Source of the DNA: Novimethylophilus sp036504375
GTDB taxonomy: Bacteria; Pseudomonadota; Gammaproteobacteria; Burkholderiales; Methylophilaceae
Length of the DNA stretch: 64,000 nucleotides
Direction of reading: 5' to 3'
Assembly: GCF_036504375.1 (NCBI RefSeq)
Contig: NZ_DASXVH010000084.1
Location: 8,105-72,104 of the forward strand
Shown here: one piece after another, positions 24,366-32,321 of the stretch
Layout: every line of letters begins with the position of its first letter
How positions within the stretch are numbered: position 1 is the stretch's first letter
Position numbers and translations under genes: made by a program
Notes under the pieces: model-generated
Database searches by the model: none
What the model saw: only the letters and a program-made list of their open reading frames with translations
Told to the model about the DNA's origin: nothing

Positions 24366-24581
24366 ATGAAAACAAACGAAGAAATTGCCACCATGATGCC
24401 CAAGCCGTTCGCCGACAAGACCGGCAGCAACCTGTTTGCCTGCGATCCCGCCGCCGACCCGCGCGGCTTTGGCCTGACCCAACCCGGCTACCAGTTCATC
24501 GCCGGCATCCTCAGGCACGGCCCGGCGTTGTGCGTCGCCTTCGCGCCCAGCGTGGATAACCTGCATGCGATCAAAGCATGA
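24366..24581 (+). CDS. Small protein of unknown function in the guanidine operon
   Basis: A 71-residue protein I do not recognise. It has no signal peptide, membrane helix or low-complexity region. It has two cysteines (in LFACDPAADPRGF and PALCVAF) and looks like a compact folded domain. An AGAGAAGA element precedes the ATG. Its stop overlaps the ATG of the NikR-like gene (ATGA), so the two are translationally coupled, which argues that it is a real gene and may act with the regulator. Nothing else about its role can be read. Confidence 0.6.
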   Translation: MKTNEEIATMMPKPFADKTGSNLFACDPAADPRGFGLTQPGYQFIAGILRHGPALCVAFAPSVDNLHAIKA

Positions 24582-25054
24582 ACCAGAAACAGAAAAACCG
24601 GCCGGTCAATCGCATCAGTATTTCGCTGCCGGACGATTTGCAGGCCGATGTGGATGAGATGGTGGCGAGGCGCGGCTTCGACAGCCGCTCGCAGGCCATC
24701 AACGACATGCTGCACCAGCATGTTGCCGAACATCAACAAAAAATCGGCGACGAGGTCATGGTCGGGACGATCACCATTCTCTACAACAATGCCACGTGCG
24801 GCTTGCAGAAAACCCTGGCGGATATGCAGTACAAACATCTGGATGAGGTCATCAGCTCGCTGCACGTGCACTTGATGAACAACCAGACCATGGAAGTGAT
24901 CCTGGTGCAGGGACCGGCGCAAAAAGTGCAGGCCATCGCCGACGAAATCGTCACCCTGCGCGGCGTCATCACCGGCAAGTTGCAGCTGATGGCGGCGGTC
25001 ATTCCGCCGGTGCACCCAGCAACGGGCAAACAAGATCAAGGAGCTGATACATGA
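24578..25054 (+). CDS. NikR-family ribbon-helix-helix regulator with altered metal site
   Basis: A 158-residue homolog of NikR. The N-terminal ribbon-helix-helix (NRISISLPDDLQADVDEM to HQHV, about 11-49) keeps the Arg-x-Ser-x-Ser strand that reads the operator. The C-terminal ACT-like domain (about 60-140) contains the tell-tale SSLHVHLMNN with His96 and His98. Aligned from memory with E. coli NikR, these match Ni ligands His87 and His89, but Cys95 is replaced by Thr104 and His76 by Tyr85. A classical square-planar nickel site is therefore incomplete and the signal may be another metal or ligand. It overlaps both neighbours by 4 bases. A NikR-type operator lies at the operon promoter. Confidence 0.85.
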   Translation: MNQKQKNRPVNRISISLPDDLQADVDEMVARRGFDSRSQAINDMLHQHVAEHQQKIGDEVMVGTITILYNNATCGLQKTLADMQYKHLDEVISSLHVHLMNNQTMEVILVQGPAQKVQAIADEIVTLRGVITGKLQLMAAVIPPVHPATGKQDQGADT

Positions 25055-25782
25055 ACAACATCCTGTGGGAAGAAACCGTCCCCGGCGGCAACCACTGGTC
25101 CGGCGTGCTGCGGCGCGACACCGCGCTGCGCCTGACCGACCTGGAAGGCGGTGCCAACGTCGCGGCGCTGTTCTACAACCGCGAGGAAAAGCTGGAGCGC
25201 TACAACATGCCGGACACGCTGAAGGCGCAGCACACCGCTTTCCTCACCGCCGGCAACGTGTGCTACTCCGACATGGGGCGCGTGCTGTGCTCCATCATCG
25301 GCGACAGTGTGGGCTGGCACGACACCCTGAGCGGCGTGTCGGATGCTGCGCTGGTGGCGGAAAAGTACGGCACGGTCAATTTCCAGACCCACCGCAACGA
25401 TATGGTCCGCAGCGGCAGGGACGGCCTGCTGATTGAGCTGGGCAAGTGGGGCCTGGGCAAGCGCGACCTAGTGGCCAACGTCAATTTCTTCAGCAAGGTG
25501 ACGGCCGATGCCGACGGCAACCTGCACTTCCAGCCCCGCCACAGCAAGGCCGGCGACACCGTCGAACTGCGTTTCGACATGGACGTGCTGGTGGTGCTTT
25601 CCACCGCGCCGCACCCGCTCGATCCCGTATCGCAATACAAACCGGCGGCCGTCAAGCTTACTGCTTGGCATGCCGGAACTGCCGCAGTCGACGACGTGTG
25701 CCGCAACGCCTGTCCGCAAAACCAGCGCGGCTTCATCAACACCGAACGTTTTTACGCGGGCTCGGGGAGGAGATCATGCTGA
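25051..25782 (+). CDS. cgdB: DUF1989 protein, carboxyguanidine deiminase subunit (urea carboxylase-associated protein 2)
   Basis: A 243-residue protein of the DUF1989 family, one of the two annotated in many genomes as urea carboxylase-associated proteins. Published work on guanidine utilisation identified this pair as carboxyguanidine deiminase, which turns carboxyguanidine into allophanate plus ammonia. Visible family motifs are VPGGNHWSGVLRRDTALRLTDLEGGANVAALFYN, a GRVLCSIIGDSVGWHDTL segment, and NVNFFSKVT. It overlaps the regulator by 4 bases and its partner by 7. Which of the pair is called A or B is tentative. Confidence 0.82.
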   Translation: MNNILWEETVPGGNHWSGVLRRDTALRLTDLEGGANVAALFYNREEKLERYNMPDTLKAQHTAFLTAGNVCYSDMGRVLCSIIGDSVGWHDTLSGVSDAALVAEKYGTVNFQTHRNDMVRSGRDGLLIELGKWGLGKRDLVANVNFFSKVTADADGNLHFQPRHSKAGDTVELRFDMDVLVVLSTAPHPLDPVSQYKPAAVKLTAWHAGTAAVDDVCRNACPQNQRGFINTERFYAGSGRRSC

Positions 25783-26432
25783 CGACAAGCAACCTGATTC
25801 CGGGCAACGCCGTGCTGGACGAGATTTGCGCCGCCGGCGAGCCGTGGATGGGCATGGTAAAACAAGGCCAGATATTCCGCATCCTCGATCTGGAAGGCAA
25901 CCAGGCGGTGGATACGCTGTTCTACAACGCCGCCGACCCCGAGGAGCGCTATAGCGCGGTGGATACCATCCGGCGGCAGGGTAATCTGTACCTGACCACG
26001 GGTTCGGTGCTCTATAGCGGCGAGGGGCGCCCGATGTTGAAAATCATTGCCGACACCTGCGGCCGCCACGACACGCTGGGTGGTGCCTGCGCAGCGGAAA
26101 GCAACACCGTCAGATACGCATTGGAAAAACGTCCCATGCACAGCTGCCGCGACAACTTCATGCATGCGTTGGCGCATTGCGACTGTGCCCGCCACCGCCA
26201 CATGACCAAGCGCGATATCACCGCCAACGTCAATTTCTTCATGAACGTGCCGGTGACGCCGGAAGGCGGGCTGACTTTCGCCGACGGCATTTCGGCACCG
26301 GGCAAGTACGTCGAGATGCGCGCCGAGATGGACGTGGTGGTGTTGATCTCCAACTGCCCGCAGCTCAACAACCCGTGCAACGCTTACAACCCGACGCCGA
26401 TCCGGTTGCTGGTGTGGGATGCACATCGCTAA
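25776..26432 (+). CDS. cgdA: DUF1989 protein, carboxyguanidine deiminase subunit (urea carboxylase-associated protein 1)
   Basis: A 218-residue DUF1989 protein and partner of the preceding gene. It shares with it the pattern of LDLEGNQAVDTLFYNAADPEERYS, a cysteine- and histidine-rich middle (TCGRHDTLGGAC, then HCDCARHRHM), and NVNFFMNVPVTPEGGLTF. The Cys/His residues are likely metal ligands. The ATG at 25776 follows GGGGAGGAG; longer in-frame starts lie inside the previous gene. The enzyme would act between the carboxylase and allophanate hydrolase. Confidence 0.82.
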   Translation: MLTTSNLIPGNAVLDEICAAGEPWMGMVKQGQIFRILDLEGNQAVDTLFYNAADPEERYSAVDTIRRQGNLYLTTGSVLYSGEGRPMLKIIADTCGRHDTLGGACAAESNTVRYALEKRPMHSCRDNFMHALAHCDCARHRHMTKRDITANVNFFMNVPVTPEGGLTFADGISAPGKYVEMRAEMDVVVLISNCPQLNNPCNAYNPTPIRLLVWDAHR

Positions 26433-26507
26433 GCATTGTGCCGGGACGGCCCGGCGCGAAGCGCAACGAGACGGGACGACCCGCCCACGGATTTTCGGGA
26501 GAATCAG

Positions 26508-29500
26508 ATGTTCAATAAGGTATTGATCGCCAACCGTGGCGAAATCGCCTGCCGCATCATGCGCACCCTCAAGCAGATGGGAGTGGGTTCGGTCGCCGTC
26601 CATTCCGAGGCGGACGCCAACGCCCGCCACGTGCTGGAAGCGGACGAGGCGGTATGCGTCGGTCCGGCGCCGGCGGCGGAAAGCTACCTCGATGTCGAGC
26701 GCATCCTGGCTGTCGCCAGGCAGACCGGCGCGCAGGCCATCCATCCGGGCTATGGCTTCCTGTCGGAGAACCCGGCCTTCGCCGAGGCCTGCGAGGCGGC
26801 CGGCATCACCTTCATCGGGCCGACCCCCGAACAAATGCGCGGCTTCGGCCTCAAACATGCCGCGCGCGAACTGGCCGAGGCCAATGGCGTGCCGCTGCTG
26901 CCGGGTACCGGCCTGCTGGCCGACGCGGTGCACGCACAGGCCGAAGCCGCGCGCATCGGCTATCCGGTGATGCTGAAGAGCACGGCGGGCGGCGGCGGCA
27001 TCGGCATGCAGCTGCTCTGGAGCGCCGACCAGCTGGCGGCGGCGTTCGAAACGGTGCAGCGCCTGTCGCGCGCCAATTTCAAGGAGAGCGGCATCTACCT
27101 GGAGAAATACGTGCAGGCGGCACGCCACATCGAGGTGCAGATTTTCGGCGACGGCAGGGGGCACGTCATCGCCCTGGGCGAGCGTGATTGCTCGGTACAG
27201 CGCCGCAACCAGAAGGTGATCGAGGAAACGCCGGCGCCAAACATTTCCGACAGCGTGCGCAGCCGCCTGTGGCAGACTGCCGAAAAGCTGGGGCGTGCCA
27301 TTGCCTACCGTTCCGCCGGCACCGTGGAATTCGTCTACGACAACGACAGCGGCGAGTTTTATTTTCTTGAGGTCAATACCCGCCTGCAGGTAGAGCACGG
27401 CGTCACCGAGCTGGTGAGCGGCATCGACCTGGTGGAGTGGATGGTGCGGCTGGCCGCCGGCGAAACGCCGCCGCTGGCGGGCTACACCCACCAGCCGCAA
27501 GGCCACGCCATCCAGGTGCGCGTGTATGCCGAAGACCCCAACAAGAATTTCCAGCCGTGCAGCGGCGTGCTGACCGAGGTGCGGTTTCCCGGCGACGCGC
27601 GCATCGACACCTGGGTGGAGAGGGGTAGCGAGGTTTCGCCGTTCTACGACCCGCTGGTGGCCAAGGTGCTGGTGCATGCCGCCGACCGGGACAAGGCGGT
27701 GGCCAAGCTGCGCGGTGTGCTGGCCGAGGCCCGGCTGGCCGGCATCGAAACCAACCTGGAATATCTGCGCCAGGTGCTGGCCGACAGCGTGTTCCCGGCC
27801 GGCAGGCAGGTCACGCGCTATCTCAATAGCTTCCATTACCACCCGGCGACTGTCGATGTCCTTGAACCCGGCGTGCAGAGCACGGTGCAGGATTACCCCG
27901 GACGTCTCGGCTACTGGGCGGTGGGCGTACCGCCTTCCGGCCCGATGGACCACCTGGCGTTTCGCCTCGCCAACCGGCTGGCCGGCAACGAGGAAGGCAC
28001 GGCTGCGCTGGAATTGACGCTGATCGGCCCCACCCTCAAATTCAACTGCGACGCGGTGATCGCGCTGGCCGGCGCGCCCATGCAGGCCGAGTTGGATGGT
28101 CAGCCGCTGGCGTTGTGGCAATCGCACCACGTCAAGGCGGGCAGCCTGCTCAAGTTGGGCAGCATTCAGGGCGCCGGCTGCCGCAGCTACCTGGCGGTGC
28201 AGGGCGGCTTTGACGTGCCGGATTACCTCGGGAGTCGTTCTACATTTACCCTCGGCCAGTTCGGTGGACATGGCGGACGCACGCTGCGGGTAGGCGACGT
28301 ACTGCACCTCAACCGCGGCGAGCCGGCGGACCTGGCGCAGAAAACCCTGCCTGCGGCGCTGGTGCCAGATTACAGCCATGTCTGGGAAATCGGCGTGCTG
28401 TACGGCCCGCACGGCGCACCGGATTTCTTCACCGGGTCCGACATCGCCATGTTCTTCGCTACCGACTGGGAGGTGCACTACAACTCCAACCGCACCGGCG
28501 TGCGCCTGATCGGGCCCAAGCCGGAATGGGCGCGCAAGGACGGCGGCGAGGCCGGGCTGCATCCTTCCAACATCCACGACAATGCCTACGCCATCGGCAC
28601 CGTCGATTTTACCGGCGACATGCCGGTCATCCTCGGCCCGGACGGCCCCAGTCTGGGAGGCTTCGTCTGCCCGGCGACCATCGTGCAGGCCGAACTGTGG
28701 AAAATGGGGCAGTTCAAGCCGGGCGACACGGTGCGCTTCAAGCGCCTGACGCAGGCGGAGGCAAAAGTTTTCGAGCAACGGCAGGACAGCCGGATCGCCA
28801 GCCTGCAGGCGAGCATAGCGCCCGCCCCGGACTTCGCGGCTTATGCCGACACGCCGTTGCTGGACCGAATCGCCGCCAGCAACAGCCGGATTGCCGTCGC
28901 CTACCGGCAGGCCGGCGACAGGAATGTGCTGGTGGAATACGGCCCGCTGGTGCTCGACCTCAACTTGCGCTTCCGCGTCCATGCCTTGATGCAGTGGCTG
29001 GAGAAGCAGGCCATTCCCGGCATCCTCGACCTGACGCCCGGCATCCGCTCGCTGCAGGTGCATTACGACAGCCGCCGGCTGCCGGTGGAGCGTTTGCTCG
29101 ACATCCTGGCGCAGGCCGAGCGCGAACTGCCGGCCTGCGCGGACATGGAAGTGCCGACCCGCATCGTGCATCTGCCGCTGTCCTGGGACGACGCGGCGAC
29201 GCAGCTGGCCATCGAAAAATACATGCAGTCGGTGCGCAAGGAGGCGCCGTGGTGCCCGAGCAATATCGAGTTCATTCGCCGCATCAACGGCCTGGAAAGC
29301 ATTGAGCACGTGAAGCGTATCGTGTTCGACGCCAGTTATTTAACCTTGGGCCTGGGCGACGTCTATCTGGGTGCGCCGGTGGCTACGCCGGTCGATCCGC
29401 GCCACCGCCTGGTCACCACCAAATACAACCCGGCGCGCACCTGGACGCCGGAGAACGCGGTCGGCATCGGCGGCGCCTATATGTGCGTATACGGCATGGA

Positions 29501-30116
29501 AGGCCCCGGCGGCTACCAGTTCGTCGGCCGCACCGTACAGATGTGGAACCGCTGGCGCCAGACTGCCGACTTCACCGACGGCAAGCCCTGGCTGCTGCGT
29601 TTCTTCGACCAGGTCTGCTTCTATCCGGTGTCCGCCGAAGATCTGCTGCAAATGCGCGAGGATTTCCCGCGCGGCAAGTTCAAGCTCAGGATCGAGGAGA
29701 AAACTTTCAGGCTCAAGGACTACAACGCTTTCCTCAGCGACAACGCCGCTTCCATCGCCGCCTTCAAGACCGCGCAGCAGGCCGCGTTCGAGGCCGAGCG
29801 CGAGCGCTGGGTAGCCAGCGGGCAGGCACACTACTCCAGCGATCAGGATGTGGCGGAAGCCGCAACCGACAGCGAACTGGACCTGCCGCCCAACAGCCGC
29901 GCCGTCGCTTCTCATGTCTCCGGCAACCTGTGGCAAATCAAGGCCAAGGTAGGCGACACGGTAAAACAAGGCGAAGCGGTGGTCATCGTCGAATCCATGA
30001 AGATGGAAATCAGCGTCGCCGCGCCAACTGACGGAAAAATTACCCACGTGTTCTGCCAGGAAGGCAGCCAGGTCGCTGCCGGGCAGGATTTATTGGTCAT
30101 TCAAACGGAACAATGA
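26508..30116 (+). CDS. Biotin-dependent guanidine (or urea) carboxylase
   Basis: A 1202-residue multidomain carboxylase. Residues 1-450 are biotin carboxylase (MFNKVLIANRGEIACRIMRT, HPGYGFLSEN, the Gly-rich ATP loop KSTAGGGGIGM, ERDCSVQRRNQKVIEE, EVNTRLQVEHGVTE). Residues about 460-1010 form the two-part carboxyltransferase domain of KipI/KipA type (VLEPGVQSTVQDYPGRLGYW, HPSNIHDNAYAIGTVDFTGDMPVILGPDGPSLGGF). The C-terminus is a biotinyl domain with the modified Lys1165 in VESMKMEI. Database labels would say urea carboxylase. The adjacent deiminase pair and transporter make guanidine the more likely substrate. Start chosen at 26508 after CGGGAG; the ATG-like start at 26436 has no ribosome site. 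Confidence 0.9.
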   Translation: MFNKVLIANRGEIACRIMRTLKQMGVGSVAVHSEADANARHVLEADEAVCVGPAPAAESYLDVERILAVARQTGAQAIHPGYGFLSENPAFAEACEAAGITFIGPTPEQMRGFGLKHAARELAEANGVPLLPGTGLLADAVHAQAEAARIGYPVMLKSTAGGGGIGMQLLWSADQLAAAFETVQRLSRANFKESGIYLEKYVQAARHIEVQIFGDGRGHVIALGERDCSVQRRNQKVIEETPAPNISDSVRSRLWQTAEKLGRAIAYRSAGTVEFVYDNDSGEFYFLEVNTRLQVEHGVTELVSGIDLVEWMVRLAAGETPPLAGYTHQPQGHAIQVRVYAEDPNKNFQPCSGVLTEVRFPGDARIDTWVERGSEVSPFYDPLVAKVLVHAADRDKAVAKLRGVLAEARLAGIETNLEYLRQVLADSVFPAGRQVTRYLNSFHYHPATVDVLEPGVQSTVQDYPGRLGYWAVGVPPSGPMDHLAFRLANRLAGNEEGTAALELTLIGPTLKFNCDAVIALAGAPMQAELDGQPLALWQSHHVKAGSLLKLGSIQGAGCRSYLAVQGGFDVPDYLGSRSTFTLGQFGGHGGRTLRVGDVLHLNRGEPADLAQKTLPAALVPDYSHVWEIGVLYGPHGAPDFFTGSDIAMFFATDWEVHYNSNRTGVRLIGPKPEWARKDGGEAGLHPSNIHDNAYAIGTVDFTGDMPVILGPDGPSLGGFVCPATIVQAELWKMGQFKPGDTVRFKRLTQAEAKVFEQRQDSRIASLQASIAPAPDFAAYADTPLLDRIAASNSRIAVAYRQAGDRNVLVEYGPLVLDLNLRFRVHALMQWLEKQAIPGILDLTPGIRSLQVHYDSRRLPVERLLDILAQAERELPACADMEVPTRIVHLPLSWDDAATQLAIEKYMQSVRKEAPWCPSNIEFIRRINGLESIEHVKRIVFDASYLTLGLGDVYLGAPVATPVDPRHRLVTTKYNPARTWTPENAVGIGGAYMCVYGMEGPGGYQFVGRTVQMWNRWRQTADFTDGKPWLLRFFDQVCFYPVSAEDLLQMREDFPRGKFKLRIEEKTFRLKDYNAFLSDNAASIAAFKTAQQAAFEAERERWVASGQAHYSSDQDVAEAATDSELDLPPNSRAVASHVSGNLWQIKAKVGDTVKQGEAVVIVESMKMEISVAAPTDGKITHVFCQEGSQVAAGQDLLVIQTEQ

Positions 30117-30117
30117 C

Positions 30118-31467
30118 ATGAAGCTCCCAACAAAACTGGATATTGCCATCCTGCGCCGGCAGTACCTTGGCGGCAGCCTGACCCCGAGCGCGCTGGTCGA
30201 ACAACTGGACATTCGTATCGGCACGGAAGACCCGCGCCACATCTGGATCTGTCGTCTGACGCGCGATGAGATGCTGGCGTATGCGCAGAAACTGGAAGGC
30301 CACGATCCGGCCAGCCTGCCTTTGTACGGTATCCCGTTCGCCATCAAGGACAACATAGACCTGGCTGGCATCCCCACCACCGCAGCCTGTCCGGACTATG
30401 CCTATACGCCGGAGAAAAGCGCCGCCGTGGTGCAGAAGCTGATAGACGCCGGGGCGATTCCGGTGGGCAAAACCAACCTTGACCAGTTCGCTACCGGACT
30501 GGTAGGTGCTCGCTCGCCTTACGGGGCAGGTCGCAATGCATTTAACCCGGATTACATTTCCGGCGGTTCCAGTGCCGGCTCTGCGGTGTCGGTCGCGCTG
30601 GGCATGGCAAGCTTCAGCCTGGGCACGGATACCGCCGGCTCCGGGCGGGTGCCGGCGGCATTCAACAATCTGGTCGGCCACAAGCCCACCTGCGGCCTGC
30701 TCAGCACATCCGGCGTGGTGCCCGCCTGCCGCACGCTGGATTGCGTTTCCATTTTCGCGCTCAGCGCAGATGATGCGGCCAGTGTGCTGGAAGCAGCGCA
30801 GGGCTATGATGGCGGCGATCCCTACTCGCGCCGCCCCGCTGCGGGGCGGGCGGTATTGGGCGGCAGTTTCAGCTTTGGTGTGCCGCGCGACGACCAGCTC
30901 GAATTTTTCGGCAACCCGGACACGCCGCAGTTGTTCCGCGCTGCGGTGCAGCGCTTGCGATTGCTGGGCGGCCAGCCGGTCACCATCGACTTTGCGCCGT
31001 TCCTGGAAACCGCGTGCCTGCTGTACGAGGGACCGTGGGTGGCTGAGCGCTATGCCGCCATCCGCCAGTTCATCGAAACCAAGCCCGATGCCCTGTTCCC
31101 GGTGACGCGCCAGATCATCGGCGGCGCCACGCGCTTTTCCGCTGCCGATACCTATGCCGCACTGTATCGCCTCAAGGCGTTGCAGCGGCAGAGTGAAGCA
31201 ATATGGGACGACATCGAGGTGCTGCTCACCCCCACTGCCGGCACCATCTACACCGTGGCGGAAGTGGAGGCCGAGCCGGTGCGCTGCAACAACAGTCTGG
31301 GCTATTACACCAACTTCATGAACCTGCTCGATCTTTCCGCCATTGCGGTGCCCGCCGGCTTCCAGTCGGACCGGCTGCCGTTCGGCGTGACTTTGTGCGC
31401 ACCGGCATTCAGCGACGCCATGCTGCTCAATCTTGGTGCGCGCATGCAACGCAATCTTGAATCATGA
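30118..31467 (+). CDS. atzF: Allophanate hydrolase, amidase part
   Basis: Amidase-signature enzyme that hydrolyses allophanate to ammonia and CO2. The 449-residue protein has the full triad of this superfamily: Lys77 in FAIKDNIDL, cis-Ser151 in GGSSAGSA and nucleophile Ser175 in GTDTAGSGRVPA. It starts right after the carboxylase stop (1-base gap). Canonical AtzF is about 600 residues, with a C-terminal domain that decarboxylates the first product; here that domain is a separate gene overlapping by 4 bases. Both parts look complete. Confidence 0.93.
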   Translation: MKLPTKLDIAILRRQYLGGSLTPSALVEQLDIRIGTEDPRHIWICRLTRDEMLAYAQKLEGHDPASLPLYGIPFAIKDNIDLAGIPTTAACPDYAYTPEKSAAVVQKLIDAGAIPVGKTNLDQFATGLVGARSPYGAGRNAFNPDYISGGSSAGSAVSVALGMASFSLGTDTAGSGRVPAAFNNLVGHKPTCGLLSTSGVVPACRTLDCVSIFALSADDAASVLEAAQGYDGGDPYSRRPAAGRAVLGGSFSFGVPRDDQLEFFGNPDTPQLFRAAVQRLRLLGGQPVTIDFAPFLETACLLYEGPWVAERYAAIRQFIETKPDALFPVTRQIIGGATRFSAADTYAALYRLKALQRQSEAIWDDIEVLLTPTAGTIYTVAEVEAEPVRCNNSLGYYTNFMNLLDLSAIAVPAGFQSDRLPFGVTLCAPAFSDAMLLNLGARMQRNLES

Positions 31468-31865
31468 CCACGGATGGAATGGTAAAAGTCGCGGTATGCG
31501 GCGCGCACATGAGCGGCCTGCCGCTGAATGGACAACTGATCGTCCTAGGCGGCAAGCTGCTCAAGCAGACCACCACCACTCCACACTACCGGCTCTACCA
31601 ACTGCAGGATTTTGTGCCGCCGCGTCCTGGTCTGGTGCGGATGGCCGAAGGCGGCGCCAAAATCGAGGTAGAGGTATGGGAGCTGCCCTTGCGCCACTAC
31701 GGTACCTTCGTCGCCGCCATCCCCGCCCCGCTCGGCATCGGTACCCTGGAGCTTGTTGACCACGAATCGGTGCAAGGCTTTTTATGCGAGGCCTATGCCA
31801 CGACCCAGGCACTCGACATTTCGGCTTATGGCGGCTGGCGCAACTACGTAACCTCCATTTCTTGA
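31464..31865 (+). CDS. Allophanate hydrolase C-terminal domain as a separate protein
   Basis: A 133-residue protein matching the C-terminal domain of AtzF, which resembles gamma-glutamylcyclotransferase-like folds: VAVCGAHMSGLPLNGQLIVLGGKLL at the start, YRLYQLQDFVPPRPGLVRM, VEVWELPLRHYGTFVAAIPAPLGIGTLELVD, and ISAYGGWRNYVT at the end. Its ATG lies in the stop region of the amidase gene (ATGA), so the two polypeptides are produced together and probably form a complex. It is the last gene of the operon. Confidence 0.85.
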   Translation: MTTDGMVKVAVCGAHMSGLPLNGQLIVLGGKLLKQTTTTPHYRLYQLQDFVPPRPGLVRMAEGGAKIEVEVWELPLRHYGTFVAAIPAPLGIGTLELVDHESVQGFLCEAYATTQALDISAYGGWRNYVTSIS

Positions 31866-31885
31866 GCAGGGATAGTCAAAAAAAG

Positions 31886-31906
31886 CGCATTGTCGCAATG
31901 TGTTTT
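31886..31906 (+). terminator. Weak intrinsic terminator after the guanidine operon
   Basis: CGCATTG-TCG-CAATGTG (one G-T pair) followed by TTTT. The stem is short and the T-run is brief, so it may be only partly efficient. Confidence 0.4.
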
Positions 31907-32137
31907 ATAACATTTACGAACATTTACGCAGCCCATGATTTTTTCATTAAATTTCTATCCTGGTTTGTTCTGGCGTGGCAAATGCGCCCTGTAATAGTGC
32001 GTACCCACATACCACTTACCAAGTGCTATCGAATATTTCAATATATTGATTTTAATGGATATGGTGGCGATTTCTCATGTCATGGCCGCTATTTTCTCTA
32101 GCCAGTCCCATTTTCGCGGCGATTTCTTTTTAAAAAT

Positions 32138-32154
32138 GGCACCACCAGGGTGCA
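32138..32154 (+). promoter_or_regulatory. NtrC-type enhancer site upstream of the porin-glnK-amtB operon
   Basis: GGCACCACCAGGGTGCA contains a perfect GCACC-N5-GGTGC dyad (32139-32153). Its centre is about 140 bases before the predicted sigma-54 start at 32286, one of the two positions NtrC uses at glnA in enteric bacteria. Confidence 0.75.
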
Positions 32155-32162
32155 GAAAACCC

Positions 32163-32174
32163 ATAGTGCACTAT
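32163..32174 (+). promoter_or_regulatory. Perfect palindrome ATAGTGCACTAT
   Basis: A 12-base palindrome centred about 118 bases before the predicted start, with two overlapping GTGCA half-sites. It may be a second, weaker NtrC contact or a site for another dimeric regulator. Confidence 0.4.
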
Positions 32175-32258
32175 TTTGAAACCATAAATCATGCAGATTG
32201 CTATGTGAAAAAACTTTCCATAACATCATAACCACATGATTTTTATGTTGATATTATT

Positions 32259-32276
32259 TTGGCATGGGTGTTGCTT
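32259..32276 (+). promoter_or_regulatory. Sigma-54 promoter of porin-glnK-amtB
   Basis: TTGGCATGGGTGTTGCTT has GG (32261-32262) and GC (32273-32274) at the required 10-base spacing and flanks close to consensus. The expected start is near 32286, 36 bases before the porin ATG. The rest of the AT-rich 31866-32321 gap shows no gene. Confidence 0.85.
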
Positions 32277-32321
32277 ATAACTGGATGCTCATTTAGTTTT
32301 TTATTAAGAAAGGAAATGCAA

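Noticed and set aside
26436..26507. Earlier start for the carboxylase.
   Set aside because: No ribosome site, and the extra 24 residues are polar and not part of the biotin-carboxylase fold, which begins MFNKVLIANRGE.
25752..29309. Very long open frame (1185 codons) on the minus strand opposite the carboxylase and its neighbour.
   Set aside because: It is a mirror of GC-rich codon usage in the plus-strand genes. It has no domain pattern, and the translated sequence is Arg/His/Gln-rich, as expected from antisense frames.
31895..32101. Short frames in the AT-rich gap before the porin.
   Set aside because: Composition is non-coding and no ribosome site is present; the gap is explained by NtrC and sigma-54 sites.
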